A stretch of DNA of 64,000 nucleotides from Prosthecobacter sp. (GCA_019186985.1 JABARQ010000038.1:1-64000), one strand, 5' to 3'. Positions 1-9,600 are shown, counted from the stretch's first letter. Numbers and translations: made by a program. Notes: generated from the letters alone by a model not told the origin.

Positions 1-112
1 CATGAGCCTGCGTGCAGCAGCCAACTTCTGACCGGAGAGCCGGATGCGGGAAACCCGCCCGTCCGGTTCGGAGGGAGGGGCGGCGCGGTCAACGCGCCGT
101 TCCTACCCCTAT
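1..112 (+). mobile_element. 3' end of a group II intron (domains V and VI)
   Basis: Positions 37-69 fold as a group II intron domain V: a GAGCCGGA strand pairs with TCCGGTTC, around a GCGG/CCGC distal stem capped by a GAAA-type loop. The next hairpin (about 71-110) fits domain VI. It has a CGGCGCG/CGCGCCG stem and an unpaired A at 105, exactly 7 nt before an AT ending at 112, which is the usual branch-point spacing. A short reading frame ending in TGA at 29-31 may be the tail of the intron-encoded reverse transcriptase, but too little is visible to be sure. The rest of the intron lies upstream of the window. The 3' exon would begin with CGGTGCTAGC at 113. Confidence 0.8.
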
Positions 113-157
113 CGGTGCTAGCGCTCAGTCGCAGGCACAGCGTCTCGTTGCATCCGC

Positions 158-194
158 CTAACAACAAACCCCTGCTGCATGGTGCGGCAGGGGT
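158..194 (-). terminator. Probable Rho-independent terminator of ridA
   Basis: On the minus strand an 8-bp stem (ACCCCTGC with GCAGGGGT, 168-194) with an 11-nt loop is followed by TTTGTTGTT. It lies just beyond the stop of the leftward RidA-family gene. The T tract is interrupted, so strength is uncertain. Confidence 0.55.
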
Positions 195-220
195 GGGGTG
201 GTCGAGGGTTCCCGGGGCGA

Positions 221-661
221 TCAGCCAACGATCTCAAAGATCGCCTCGACTTCCACGGCGGCGCCGGTGGGCAGCTGGGCGAAGCCGAGGGCGCTGCGGG
301 CATGGTAGCCGTCGCCTTCCTTGCCGAAGATGACGTGCAGGAGGTCGGAGCAGCCGTTGATGACCAGGTGCTGGTCGGTGAACTCCAGGGTGGAATTGAC
401 GCAGCCGAGCACCTTGATGACGCGCAGGCCGTCGAGGGTGCCGTGGGTGTTCCAGACGGAGCGCAGGATTTTTTCCGCGCAGTTGCGGGCGGCCTTGTAG
501 CCGTCGTCCACCGTCAGGCCGGCGCCGAGCTTGCCCTTGAGGTCGCTGACGTGGCCGGAGGTGATGAGCTGGTTGCCTGAGCGGATGCAGAGGTTGAGGT
601 ATCCGGGAGTCTGCTTTTCAAAGGTGATTCCCTGGGCTTCGGCGTTCTTTTGGTAGGACAT
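221..661 (-). CDS. RidA family (YjgF/YER057c/UK114) protein
   Basis: This 146-residue protein has the RidA-fold layout. The C-terminal signature RSALGFAQLPTGAAVEVEAI matches the family's RxAVGVxxLPxxxxVEIE segment, and VLGCVNST in the middle resembles the loop before the trimer-interface helix. Characterised RidA proteins hydrolyse reactive enamine/imine intermediates released by PLP enzymes. This member belongs to the longer YjgF-like subgroup (about 150 residues), so that activity is inferred. The ATG at 661 is the only sensible start and has no Shine-Dalgarno motif. It is transcribed away from secG, with 149 bp between them for two divergent promoters. Confidence 0.85.
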   Translation of the reverse strand: MSYQKNAEAQGITFEKQTPGYLNLCIRSGNQLITSGHVSDLKGKLGAGLTVDDGYKAARNCAEKILRSVWNTHGTLDGLRVIKVLGCVNSTLEFTDQHLVINGCSDLLHVIFGKEGDGYHARSALGFAQLPTGAAVEVEAIFEIVG

Positions 662-810
662 GGGGTAAAAAGGGGAGCCATGAACGCTCCTGCGGGTGCA
701 AATCTACAAAATGCCTGGATAAAGGCGTAAAAAGCCGGGGTGGCGGCCGGAAAACAGGGCTGAGAAGCCGCTTGCCAAACAGGGGCACGCCCCCATATTC
801 GCGCCCCCTT

Positions 811-1401
811 ATGGACATCCTGATTGGAATTCTCACGGTGGTCGAAGTCATCGTCTGCCTCCTCCTCATCCTCATCGTTCTCATGCAGCGCCCCCGCCAG
901 GAGGGCCTGGGTGCGTCCTTTGGTGATTCCGCCATGACCCAGCTTGTGGGTGCGCAGACCACCAACGTGCTTCAGAAGGGGACCGTTTATCTGGCCGTGA
1001 CCCTTTTCGTGCTGACGCTTTCCCTGGCCGTGCTGACCACTCGCAAGCAGGTGGCCAAGGCGGGGACCAAGGTCTTTGACGAGCCGCCTCCGCCTCCCGC
1101 CGCCCCGGCAACCCCGGCTCCTGCGGCCGCAACGCCCGCCGCTCCGGCCGACGCCAAGAAGGCAGCGGATGAGAAAAAGGCTCCGGTTTCCGCCCCTGCG
1201 GCCCCCGCTCCTGCCAAGGCTGATGACAAGGCAGGTGCCGCCAAGCCCGAAGCTCCCAAGCCCGCTCCGGCAGCAGCTCCGGCCGTCCCTGCCATGAAGG
1301 AACCTGGTGAGGCCAAGCCTGCGGCGGCCCCCGCTCCAGCACCTGCTGCTCCGGCGACCCCGGCGGCTCCAGCTCCGGCAGCCGAGCCGAAAAAGCCCTG
1401 A
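811..1401 (+). CDS. secG: Preprotein translocase subunit SecG with long Ala/Pro/Lys tail
   Basis: SecG is the small accessory subunit of the SecYEG channel in the inner membrane. The first 75 residues show its two membrane segments (about 3-22 and 53-72), separated by the signature loop RPRQEGLGASFG. The start was set at the ATG at 811, which begins MDILIGIL; upstream in-frame starts would add residues unlike SecG. After residue 80 comes a tail of roughly 115 residues made almost only of Ala, Pro and Lys with some Glu. The whole protein is 196 residues, against about 75-110 in most bacteria. The leader GCGCCCCCTT has no Shine-Dalgarno motif. A strong terminator follows the gene. Confidence 0.93.
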   Translation: MDILIGILTVVEVIVCLLLILIVLMQRPRQEGLGASFGDSAMTQLVGAQTTNVLQKGTVYLAVTLFVLTLSLAVLTTRKQVAKAGTKVFDEPPPPPAAPATPAPAAATPAAPADAKKAADEKKAPVSAPAAPAPAKADDKAGAAKPEAPKPAPAAAPAVPAMKEPGEAKPAAAPAPAPAAPATPAAPAPAAEPKKP

Positions 1402-1408
1402 TTTCCCC

Positions 1409-1447
1409 GTCCTTCGCAGGTTCATTCTGCGAAGGACTTCTTCTTTC
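1409..1447 (+). terminator. Rho-independent terminator after secG
   Basis: A perfect 11-bp stem, GTCCTTCGCAG paired with CTGCGAAGGAC, encloses a 7-nt loop and is followed by TTCTTCTTTC. It starts 8 nt after the secG stop codon. Confidence 0.88.
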
Positions 1448-1467
1448 AAGAGATAGCCTGACCTGCC

Positions 1468-2310
1468 ATGCCCGGCGGATTGCTCCAACCCCCGCCCAAG
1501 CATCTGCGCCAGTGGTTTATGCTGGCGTTGGGGGGGCTGATGATGGCGGTCGCCGTTGTTCCCTCCCAGGGCGCTGAGTTCATCCGCTGCCAGCTGGCCG
1601 ATGGTTTTGATTTTCCGGTCGGCAAACCCAATGCAGACGGCTACTACAAGTCACGCGGCTACTGGCCGAACGGACATCTGGGCGAGGACTGGAACGGCCG
1701 GGGAGGTGGGAACAGCGACCTCGGAGCACCGATCTACTCCACCGCCAGGGGCGTGGTGATCATTTCAGAAAACGTCGGGGTGGGCTGGGGAAACTGTGTG
1801 ATTGTCCGTCATCCCTATCGTGACGAGACGGGCAAGATCAACATGGTGGACAGCCTTTACGCGCATCTTCATCAGCGCGTGGTCAAGGTGGGGCAGGTGG
1901 TCGAGAAGGGCCAGCTGGTGGGCACCATGGGCAGCAACAACGGCATGTATTTTGTTCATCTCCACTTTGAGATGCGGAAGAACCTGCGGATTGGCATGAA
2001 CCGCAGCCAGTTTGCCCGGGACAACAGCAACTACTACAGCCCGACGGACTTCATCAACAAGCACCGGGTGCTGCAGACCAGCTTCACCAAGTATCCGGTT
2101 CCGACCGGCCTTTTTGCCCCGTATGGCCGGGCCCTGGCGGATGCACGCAGCGATGGCGGCGCCGTCATCCAGGTGCCCGCGCTTCCCAGCGTGGACCGCT
2201 CCAGGCTGCCTGCGGCCGGTCCTTCGGATGATGACGAGGATTTCTGGAGCAAGCTGAGGAGCCGTCTGAAGGATGGCAAGCTGACGCCGGGGGCTCCGCC
2301 GCAAAACTAG
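1468..2310 (+). CDS. Secreted M23-family peptidase (peptidoglycan endopeptidase type)
   Basis: A 280-residue protein with an N-terminal hydrophobic segment (about 18-35) that probably acts as a signal peptide. The LytM/M23 zinc-site motifs are present in order: HLGEDWN (first His and Asp ligands), YAHLH, and HLHFE. The fold spans about residues 40-200, and the C-terminal 80 residues have no recognised domain. Family members cleave peptide cross-links in peptidoglycan, so a periplasmic cell-wall role is likely, but substrate cannot be told from sequence. It follows the secG terminator, so it should have its own promoter. Confidence 0.85.
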   Translation: MPGGLLQPPPKHLRQWFMLALGGLMMAVAVVPSQGAEFIRCQLADGFDFPVGKPNADGYYKSRGYWPNGHLGEDWNGRGGGNSDLGAPIYSTARGVVIISENVGVGWGNCVIVRHPYRDETGKINMVDSLYAHLHQRVVKVGQVVEKGQLVGTMGSNNGMYFVHLHFEMRKNLRIGMNRSQFARDNSNYYSPTDFINKHRVLQTSFTKYPVPTGLFAPYGRALADARSDGGAVIQVPALPSVDRSRLPAAGPSDDDEDFWSKLRSRLKDGKLTPGAPPQN

Positions 2311-2318
2311 GCCCGTTC

Positions 2319-3044
2319 CTAGTTCGTGCGGGGTTTCGCAGCCGGTGAGGCTGGCAGGCCGACCGACCTGGCCCAGATGCCGGACTTCGCCTGACGCGCC
2401 CTTTGATCCAGGGCCTTCAGTTCGGCCAGGTAGCCTGCCTGGTCACGATGGTCGTCCGGCAGCTCGGTCATCAGGCTGCCGACCCTGGCGTAGCCGCGCC
2501 TAACCAGAAGGTCTGCCAGATAGACGGGTCCCTGGGGCTGCTGCACCTTGATCACGGCGTAGTAGCGGACGGTGTTGGGCACGCGTTCCCAGCGGGTGAG
2601 GACATTGAAGTGGTTGTCCTTCAGGAGCTGGCTGACATAGAGCGCGGCGTCCCTGCCGGTTTCGACGACATCCTTCTCGGAAACCTGGAACCAGCGGCCC
2701 TGCTCCGCCACGCGCTGAGGGTGGTCCATGCTGGTCTCCAGCGCGTCGACATAATAGAGCACGAAGACGTATTCTTCACCGCCGTAGCGGATCCGCAGGG
2801 TGTCCGCCTCATTGGCGCTGGTTTCCACCAGGGCGGGAGAGGGCAGGATTTGAAATTTCTCCACGGTCTGCCTCGGCACGCCGCCCTCGCCGGGCCTGCT
2901 GTAGCCGGGGATGCCGGCCACGGGAATCTTCAGCGCCGGCTGCGGGGCGGGGCGGCGTTCGCGCATGACCACACCGGCCAGCACCACCACCAGCAGGAGC
3001 ATGAAGGTGATGGCGAGGTTGAGCAGGGCGGTGCGGAAGGGCAT
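2319..3044 (-). CDS. Membrane-anchored staphylococcal-nuclease-like protein
   Basis: A 241-residue protein with an N-terminal membrane anchor (about 8-27). Residues 85-225 look like an SNase/thermonuclease fold. VYLADLLVRRGYARVG and RARQAKSGIWA match the family's 'LVxxGYARV' and 'AxxxxxGLW' segments, and VDALET sits where SNase has its D-T-P-E metal/catalytic loop. In that alignment the catalytic Arg35 position is Val, so it may not be an active nuclease. It converges on the M23 peptidase gene (8 bp apart) and diverges from pyrE. Confidence 0.65.
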   Translation of the reverse strand: MPFRTALLNLAITFMLLLVVVLAGVVMRERRPAPQPALKIPVAGIPGYSRPGEGGVPRQTVEKFQILPSPALVETSANEADTLRIRYGGEEYVFVLYYVDALETSMDHPQRVAEQGRWFQVSEKDVVETGRDAALYVSQLLKDNHFNVLTRWERVPNTVRYYAVIKVQQPQGPVYLADLLVRRGYARVGSLMTELPDDHRDQAGYLAELKALDQRARQAKSGIWARSVGLPASPAAKPRTN

Positions 3045-3167
3045 GGGATGACCGGTGGGAAATGTCCTGGATTACGGGCCTTGCTCAAGTCATTAACTGA
3101 AGTTGAGCATTTTTGAGCCGTGAACGGCCTCTTGCTTCCTCCGTGGCTTCCGCTAAACGCTGGCGTC

Positions 3168-3740
3168 ATGTCCCTCGAATCCGACCGCGCCGAACTCGCC
3201 CAGATCCTCCGCACCAAATCCGTCAAGACCGGCAGGTTCACCCTCGCCTCCGGCAAGGAAAGCGACCTGTATGTGGACTGCCGGGTGACGACGCTGGACG
3301 CCCGCGGCGCCGTGCTGGTGGGTCGTGTGCTGCATGACCTGCTGCGCAAGGAGGAGGCGGCCAGGGGCATTGCCGTGGGCTCCCTGGGGGGGCTGACCAT
3401 GGGGGCGGATCCCATCACGCTGGCGGTGGCGATTTCCTCCAGCCTCGCGGGTGATGAGAAGCCGGTGCAGGCCTTTGTGGTGCGCAAGGAGCCCAAGGGC
3501 CATGGCCGTGGCAAGCGCATCGAGGGCAATTTCACCCCTGGCCAGCCGGTGGTCGTGGTGGATGATGTGATCACCACGGGTGAATCGACGTTGAAGGCCA
3601 TCCAGGCGATTGAAGAAGAGGGCGGCAAGGTGGCCTTCGCCCTCATCCTGGTGGACCGCCAGGAAGGCGGCCGTGAAAACATTGAAGGCAGGGGCTACCC
3701 GGTGGTGGCGGCCTACACGCGTTCGGATTTGGTCGGCTGA
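3168..3740 (+). CDS. pyrE: Orotate phosphoribosyltransferase
   Basis: PyrE joins orotate and PRPP to make orotidine 5'-monophosphate in pyrimidine synthesis. The 190-residue protein carries the PRPP-binding motif VVVVDDVITTGEST near residue 125, the substrate-side FTLASGKESDLYVDCR near residue 20, and VRKEPKGHGRGKRIEG in the flexible loop. The start at 3168 (MSLESDRAEL) gives the usual family length. An upstream in-frame ATG-less extension (from 3120) is unlikely. The next gene lies on the opposite strand 8 bp downstream. Confidence 0.93.
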   Translation: MSLESDRAELAQILRTKSVKTGRFTLASGKESDLYVDCRVTTLDARGAVLVGRVLHDLLRKEEAARGIAVGSLGGLTMGADPITLAVAISSSLAGDEKPVQAFVVRKEPKGHGRGKRIEGNFTPGQPVVVVDDVITTGESTLKAIQAIEEEGGKVAFALILVDRQEGGRENIEGRGYPVVAAYTRSDLVG

Positions 3741-3748
3741 AGCCTGGG

Positions 3749-4831
3749 TCAGAGGGGCTTTTCCATCCGGAAGTCGTCCATGACAAAGCCGTTGCCGATG
3801 TCCGTGCAGATGTCTTCGATGAACTGAAAGCCGGCCCTCTGGTAGGCCCGGATGGCGGGTGAATTGGCCTTGTTCACCCGCAGCTGCAAGCGCTGGCAGC
3901 CCAGCTCCCGAGCACGTTCCGCCGTCCAGTCCAGGGCGGCGGCGCCGATCCCCTGGCCGTGCATTTCTGGAAGGAGGTAGAGCTTGTTGATGAAGCAGAT
4001 GTCGGTGTTCGGATATTTTTCAAAGGACAGGTAGCCCGACGGTCCATGCCCTGCGGCTTCGATAAGTGCAAACCAGGTGCTGCGGAGTTCCATCTCACGC
4101 GCCATGGCGGAGGGATGATACCAGACTGAAAGCATGTAGTCGATCTGGGCTGGGCTGATGATGCCCGGATAGACGGCCGGCCAGATGCGGTGGGCGAGCT
4201 TCTGAACCACGGGAAGCTCCTCTGCGCCGATGCGGCGGATGCGGCAGGCGGCCACGGGATGCCTTGACGACCTGCCCAGCTGTCCGGCGGTCCAGGCCAG
4301 CGCAGCCTGCCACTGGCCGAGGTCGTCAGCGGGTGAAAGGGCGGCCAGCTTTTCGGCTATTTCATCACGCCGTGGCTCACACAGGTTTTCTTCACGCATC
4401 TGGCGGATGTCGGGCGGGAACTCCAGCTCAGGCAGGATTTCCCGGGCCAGGTATCCACAGGCCCAGGCACGCCAGGTTCGCAGTTCCTTGTCCGGCTCGA
4501 CCATGCGGGTGGCCAGGTGCTGCCAGTGGCGTCGTGGATTGCCGATGAACTGGCCTGAAGGCCGGTGCAGCAGGATCCAGGCGAGCGCCTGGTAGGGCAG
4601 GGGGTGCTCTCTGAGCACGGATTCATCAAGTCTCAGGGGGCAGCTCAGGGCCCGGTTCAGGGCCAGGATGCTTCTGGCGGGCAGGCCCTCCTGCCACAGG
4701 GACTGGGCGTAATGAAGGCAGGCTTGGTAAAAGGCTGCGTTGCGGGTTTTCCCAAAGGCGGTGATTTCCGCCGCCTGATGCACCCGGTCGATGACGGGCA
4801 GGAACGGGTGCGATGGGTTGACCCAGGCCAT
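3749..4831 (-). CDS. GNAT N-acetyltransferase with a novel N-terminal domain
   Basis: A 360-residue protein. The C-terminal half (about 195-360) is a GNAT acetyl-CoA-dependent acyltransferase domain with motif A LPEMHGQGIGAAAL and the following RLQLRVNKANSPAIRAYQRAGF segment. The first 190 residues are helical and Trp-rich, and I recognise no family there. It begins 5 bp after the def stop codon, so it is probably cotranscribed with peptide deformylase. That suggests, but does not show, a link to protein N-terminal processing. The acceptor substrate is unknown. Confidence 0.8.
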   Translation of the reverse strand: MAWVNPSHPFLPVIDRVHQAAEITAFGKTRNAAFYQACLHYAQSLWQEGLPARSILALNRALSCPLRLDESVLREHPLPYQALAWILLHRPSGQFIGNPRRHWQHLATRMVEPDKELRTWRAWACGYLAREILPELEFPPDIRQMREENLCEPRRDEIAEKLAALSPADDLGQWQAALAWTAGQLGRSSRHPVAACRIRRIGAEELPVVQKLAHRIWPAVYPGIISPAQIDYMLSVWYHPSAMAREMELRSTWFALIEAAGHGPSGYLSFEKYPNTDICFINKLYLLPEMHGQGIGAAALDWTAERARELGCQRLQLRVNKANSPAIRAYQRAGFQFIEDICTDIGNGFVMDDFRMEKPL

Positions 4832-4836
4832 GGTGG

Positions 4837-5400
4837 TCAGGCATCGTCTTCAGCCCATTCTTCCATGAGCCGCGCCAGCCTGCGCTTCAGGGTGACCTTG
4901 GCGGTGGCGGACATGCGGTCGATGAAAAGCACGCCGTTGAGGTGGTCGATCTCATGCTGAAAGGCGCGGGCCAGGAGGCCGTCGGTCTCCCAGACCTGGG
5001 TTTCTCCCTCCAGGGTCTGAAAGCTGACCTTCACGGAGATGCTGCGGCGGATGTCGCCACGCAGGCGGGGGAAGCTGAGGCAGCCCTCTTCGCCGATTTC
5101 CTTGTCCTTGCCCAGCTCGATCCTGGGATTGAGAAAGATCACGGGCATGTGCGCGACCATGTCGGCCTCCTGGCCGTTGATGCGCAGGAAGCTGATGCAC
5201 TCGGGATTGTGGGAGACGTCAATGACGGCGAGCTGCACGTCCTGGGCGACCTGGGGCGCGGCGAGGCCCACGCCGTTGGCGGCGTGCATGGTCTCGATCA
5301 TGTCTTCGGAAAGCTTGCGCACCTCCGGTGTGACGGTGGTGATGTCACGGCATTTGGCGCGAAGGACGGGCTCGGGATAACGAACGATTTTCAGGACCAT
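4837..5400 (-). CDS. def: Peptide deformylase
   Basis: Def removes the N-formyl group from nascent proteins. The 187-residue protein has all three metal-site motifs: GVGLAAPQ (near residue 43), EGCLSFP (Cys ligand, near 104) and QHEIDHLNG (two His ligands and catalytic Glu, near 148). The start at 5400 gives MVLKIVRYPEPVL, the standard N-terminus; a longer frame begins at 5487 but adds unrelated residues. It is followed closely by the GNAT gene and preceded by DCC/DUF1361 genes on the same strand. Confidence 0.95.
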   Translation of the reverse strand: MVLKIVRYPEPVLRAKCRDITTVTPEVRKLSEDMIETMHAANGVGLAAPQVAQDVQLAVIDVSHNPECISFLRINGQEADMVAHMPVIFLNPRIELGKDKEIGEEGCLSFPRLRGDIRRSISVKVSFQTLEGETQVWETDGLLARAFQHEIDHLNGVLFIDRMSATAKVTLKRRLARLMEEWAEDDA

Positions 5401-5456
5401 GGCAGATGTCAGGGGGTTGCACGGCTTTGTCCCGGCTGCCAGCCCAAAAGCATGAT

Positions 5457-5870
5457 TCAGGGCTGTTCCAGGAACCGGTCCTTCCACTCGGGGCGAGGCA
5501 GCCAGCAGGCCTGGCGTTTGCCAAAGAGGCGGTAGCGGTTCCTTGAAATGAGGTCATAGACGGCGTCACGCCAGGTGCGGGGGATGATCCTCAGCATTCG
5601 GAGCCAGGAATGGGGCGGGCCCATCAGGGCGGCCAGCTCCAGGGCCGCGTCACTCTTCTCCAGGGCGCCTCCAGGGGTGAGCAGCAGCATGGAGCCCGGG
5701 TGATCGGGATCAAGTCCGTGCTGGCTGTAGAGATGTCTGCCGGTTTCCGACTGGATGGGGCAGAAATGAACCAGGCCCCGTCGATCATGAGCCAGCACCC
5801 ATTGGACGGTGTGGTCGCAGAGATGGCAGACACCGTCAAAGAGCAGCAGGTGACGGGATTCAGTCGGCAT
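5457..5870 (-). CDS. DCC-family (DUF393) thiol-disulfide oxidoreductase-like protein
   Basis: A 137-residue protein beginning with LLFDGVCHLCDHTVQWVL, the DxxCxxC signature of the DCC/YuxK family (Asp, then two Cys in a thioredoxin-like motif). Family members are predicted thiol-disulfide oxidoreductases, but the biochemical role is poorly known. Its start overlaps the end of the DUF1361 membrane protein gene by 11 bp, suggesting translational coupling. def follows 56 bp downstream. Confidence 0.85.
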   Translation of the reverse strand: MPTESRHLLLFDGVCHLCDHTVQWVLAHDRRGLVHFCPIQSETGRHLYSQHGLDPDHPGSMLLLTPGGALEKSDAALELAALMGPPHSWLRMLRIIPRTWRDAVYDLISRNRYRLFGKRQACWLPRPEWKDRFLEQP

Positions 5871-6519
5871 GAAGCGGCGAGGTCGTTCGGGCGGCGGGGG
5901 ACAGCCAGAACAGATAGCCCAGCATCAGCAGGCCGCCAAATCCAAGCGTAACCCCCCAGGTTTGCGGATGGGAGGCGGGCTCTGAAAGGCGTGACCAGAT
6001 GTCTGCAAGCAGGGGCAGGGGATGGCTGACGATGTCCCAGCTGTTCCAGCGCAGGAAACGTCCGAGGTAGATGCCGAAGCCGCACAGCATCATGCATGTC
6101 CCGGCGAAACACCAGCCCATGCCTGTGGATGTCCGGCGGGCAATCCAGACCTGGACAAGGTGAAGAGACTGAAAACCCATCCACAGGGACACGAGGGCGA
6201 AGGACAGGATCATCAGCAGGTCATACCAGAGAGGAACGCCGGCTCGTGCCCTCAGATGGATCAGGTCGGTCAGCACATAGGGCGCATTTGGGAAGAACAG
6301 AAGCCAGCCGGAAACGAGGGGAAGGCCGAGGCTCCAGCGGCCTGCCCGGGATGAAGAATGCAGCAGAAGGGCGAGGCCCAGGGGGATGACCGCCAGAAAA
6401 AGGTTCCAGCCCAGGAACACGAACTGGAGGTTTCCCGCCGTGGAAATGCGGAATCCCAGGATCGCCAGGCACCAGGTGCAGGCGGCGGCGGTCACGGCAA
6501 GAAGGTTGATCACGGGCAT
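5860..6519 (-). CDS. DUF1361 integral membrane protein
   Basis: A 219-residue polytopic protein with about six membrane segments. The family signature is visible in WNLFLAVIPLGLALLL and in FFPNAPYVLTDLIHL (around residue 75). No biochemical function is established for DUF1361. It heads a leftward group with DCC, def and GNAT, and overlaps the DCC gene. Confidence 0.82.
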   Translation of the reverse strand: MPVINLLAVTAAACTWCLAILGFRISTAGNLQFVFLGWNLFLAVIPLGLALLLHSSSRAGRWSLGLPLVSGWLLFFPNAPYVLTDLIHLRARAGVPLWYDLLMILSFALVSLWMGFQSLHLVQVWIARRTSTGMGWCFAGTCMMLCGFGIYLGRFLRWNSWDIVSHPLPLLADIWSRLSEPASHPQTWGVTLGFGGLLMLGYLFWLSPAARTTSPLHAD

Positions 6520-6634
6520 AGGCAGCGGTCAGACCGCATGGCCATCCAAAAGTTCGATCTGGTCAGGGCCCCGTTCAGAAAGAGGCGGCAGGCAGGCCAC
6601 ATGCATCTTTCCGGACGGGTTTTGAGCCGGCTTG

Positions 6635-9600
6635 TCAGTCGTTGTCGAAGTCCACGTTGCCGGACAGGATGGACTGAAGCTTGGCGGACGGGTCCGTGGG
6701 CGCCAGGGGAATCTGGGGCAGCATGAAGTAGCCAACGCCGGCATGGTTGCCCGCTTCGGGAACGATGAGGCCCTGGAACTTGACCGTGCGCTTGACCTCC
6801 TTGGCGTTCACCTTGGCGGTGGTCACGTCATCGTCTTCCAGGACAAAGCTGCCGCTGAACACGCCTGTCTTCAGGGCGCCGCTGACCTTGGTGGCCCCCT
6901 GGGGGACGGTCAGCAGCTTGATGGCGCTCTTGCTGTTGATGGCGATCTGCGGCGCATCGACCAGGGCCGTCGGCACGTTTGCTTCGGTGAATGCGAGGCT
7001 GGCGTTGTCAATGCTGTCGGAGGGGGCCGCCACCTGCAGCAGCACGGCGGGGACCGCATAGAAGCCGCCGAAGGCGTCCAGGGCCGCCGGGGTGGTGGCG
7101 GCCGGCGTGTCGTCAAGCCCGAAGCCCTCCCGGTAGGTACGTGTGTTGGTGGCGGTGCCGACAACGGCTGTGGCGGGCGGACGGACCCAGTCAAAGTCAA
7201 AGCTGGCGTCCTCATCCAGGGTGTTGTCACTGAAGTCGAGGTCGGCCCCCTTGGTGATCTTCAGCAGGCCCTGGATCGATCCTTTGCGTGCCGTGGAGTA
7301 GAGAGTCTGGTGAAGCAGAACTTCTCCGTCAGGGCCGATGAAGGTGGCACAGGTGATCTTCTCGTCATCGGCCGTTCGTCCGGCGATGGTGAGCGCGCCC
7401 TTGTTGCTGACGGTGAATGAACCGAAGCCGGTTCCCTGCGGGATGTCCTTGTCGGTGAGCAGCAGGCTGCCGGAGGGCAGGCGGATGCCGAAGTTGTAGA
7501 GACCTGTGTAGGGGGTGATGGTGGTTCCAGCCTTCCAGCCCAGCACATCGGCGCTGACGGGACCTGCGGAGTTGACGGAGGTGATCGTGGCATTCTCCAG
7601 CCGGTCCTTGCTGTCGGGCTTGATTTCAAAGGCCAGGGTCAGGGGAGGGGCGATGCCTTTCCGGGGAATGACAATCGTGGCGCCGAAGGGAGCCTTGGCC
7701 TCGGGGGGATCCACACTGTTGTTGATGTCGAAGTTCAGGTTGCCCTTGATCGCCGTCTTCACGCCCGCCAGGGTCAGGCTTCCGGAGAAGGAGCCATTGG
7801 TTGTCACCATGAAGTCGAGCCGGCCGCCGGCGCTGCCATTGATCGAGGCTTCGCGTTCCACCAGGCCGGTGTAGCTGCCGTTCAGGCCCGTGGGCATGTC
7901 CACGATCCTGAAGGTTGCATCCTCCAGGGCAGGATCAGGCTTGATGCCGTTCGTCGCCCCCAGGAGAACCGTGTAGGTTCCGGGCTTGGTCGGGCGGCCG
8001 CTGATCAGTCCGGTCTTGCTGTCAAGCTTGAGACCTGCGGGAAGGTTTTTGGCAACATAAGCGGTGGCGGCGTTGTTTGCCGCAGGGTCGGTCAGGATCT
8101 GATACTGATAAAAGGCTCCGACGACTCCATTGGGCATGTTTTGTGCAGGGTTCACGACAGGCGCGGCTCCAAACACCTTCAGTGCGGTGGTTCCACCAAC
8201 CACCATGCCGCCAGGGCCGGTGACTTCGCAAAAATAGGTGTCACTGTCGGCTGGCTTCACGTTGGAGAGGCTCAAGGTCTTGGTCGTCGCGCCGCTGGCG
8301 TTCGTTCCAAGGGCGCCGCCGGCTCGTTTCCAGAGATAGCTCAGTCCGTTGCCGGCGGCGTTGACGGTGATCTTGACGGCGGTGGTGTTCCTGGCGGCCA
8401 GGGTGCGGGCCGGGGAGTAGTCCTCCACCACACCGAGCTGGGCGGCATCACTCAGGGCGGTTCCGGTCGGCTTGGTGCCGTTGCGGTATTGCACGGTGTA
8501 GGCGCCTGCGTCCTTCAGCTGGGCGCTCCAGAGGTAGAAGGGGTTGGCAGTCGCATCGCTGATGGGGCCGTTGTTTTTGCGCCACACCAGGCTCAGCGGC
8601 GGGGTGCCGGTGGCGGCCGAGGTGAAGGTGACCGGAGCGCCGGCCTTGACCATGGCCGAGACAGCTCCGGATCCCGGTGAACCTGGCGGCTGAGGCTGGG
8701 TGGTGATGGTGGGATCCTTGGTGGCATTGCCGGTCAGGTTGACGGTGAACTGCGGCGTGACGAGATCGCTGCTGAAGAGGGTGAGCACTGCGTTTCGAGG
8801 CCCCCCCTCCTTCGGCTTGAACTGCACCACCATGTCCGTGAAGGCGTTGCGCGAGGCCTCCTTGGCAGGCTTTGTCGAGATGATGAAGTCCGCTGCGTGG
8901 AGTCCGCTGATGGCGGCGGTGATGTTTTTCAGCGTGTTGATGCCGACGTTTTTGAGCCGGATGGTCTGGTTGACAGGAGCGCCTCCAAAGGCTGCCGTGC
9001 CAAAGTCCACGGTGGAGACTCCATTGACAAGGCCGGTGTCCGCAGGGTGCTCGACGACCAGCTTGGCGGGCAGGTCTGCGATTCGGGGCTCGTTGCCAAC
9101 CAGGGTGTCCGCCGCCGCGAAGAGCAGGCTTGTGCCCAGGCCTTTCAGGCTGCCGGGCTCGGATGAACGATCCCCCGTGACAAGGTCGATGAGCATGAAG
9201 GTGCCCGCCGTGGTGCCGTCGGAAACCCAGACTTCGCGCCCATGGACGCCATCGTCCGCGGTAAAGCAGACGACATCACCGACAACCGTCAGGTTCTGGA
9301 TGCCGGCATCCCCCGGGCCTGTGACCAGGCCGGTCCGGCCCGAGGTGCTGACGAGGGTGGTGCCGCCGGTGGACCCATTGCTGACCCAGAGCTCCCTGCC
9401 GTTGGTGCCGTCGTCCGCGATGAAGAACAGCTTGCCATTCGCATTCCGCAGGTCGGTTGGGTCGGAACCCAGGGTGCCGCCGTTGCCGTCGCTGGTCGTG
9501 CGCACGTCCTTCAGCAGCGTGGCGTTTCCAGGCCCCGTGCTCTTCCAGACCTCCCGGCCGGTTTTTTCATCATCAGCGACGAAATAGAGCGCGTTGCTGC

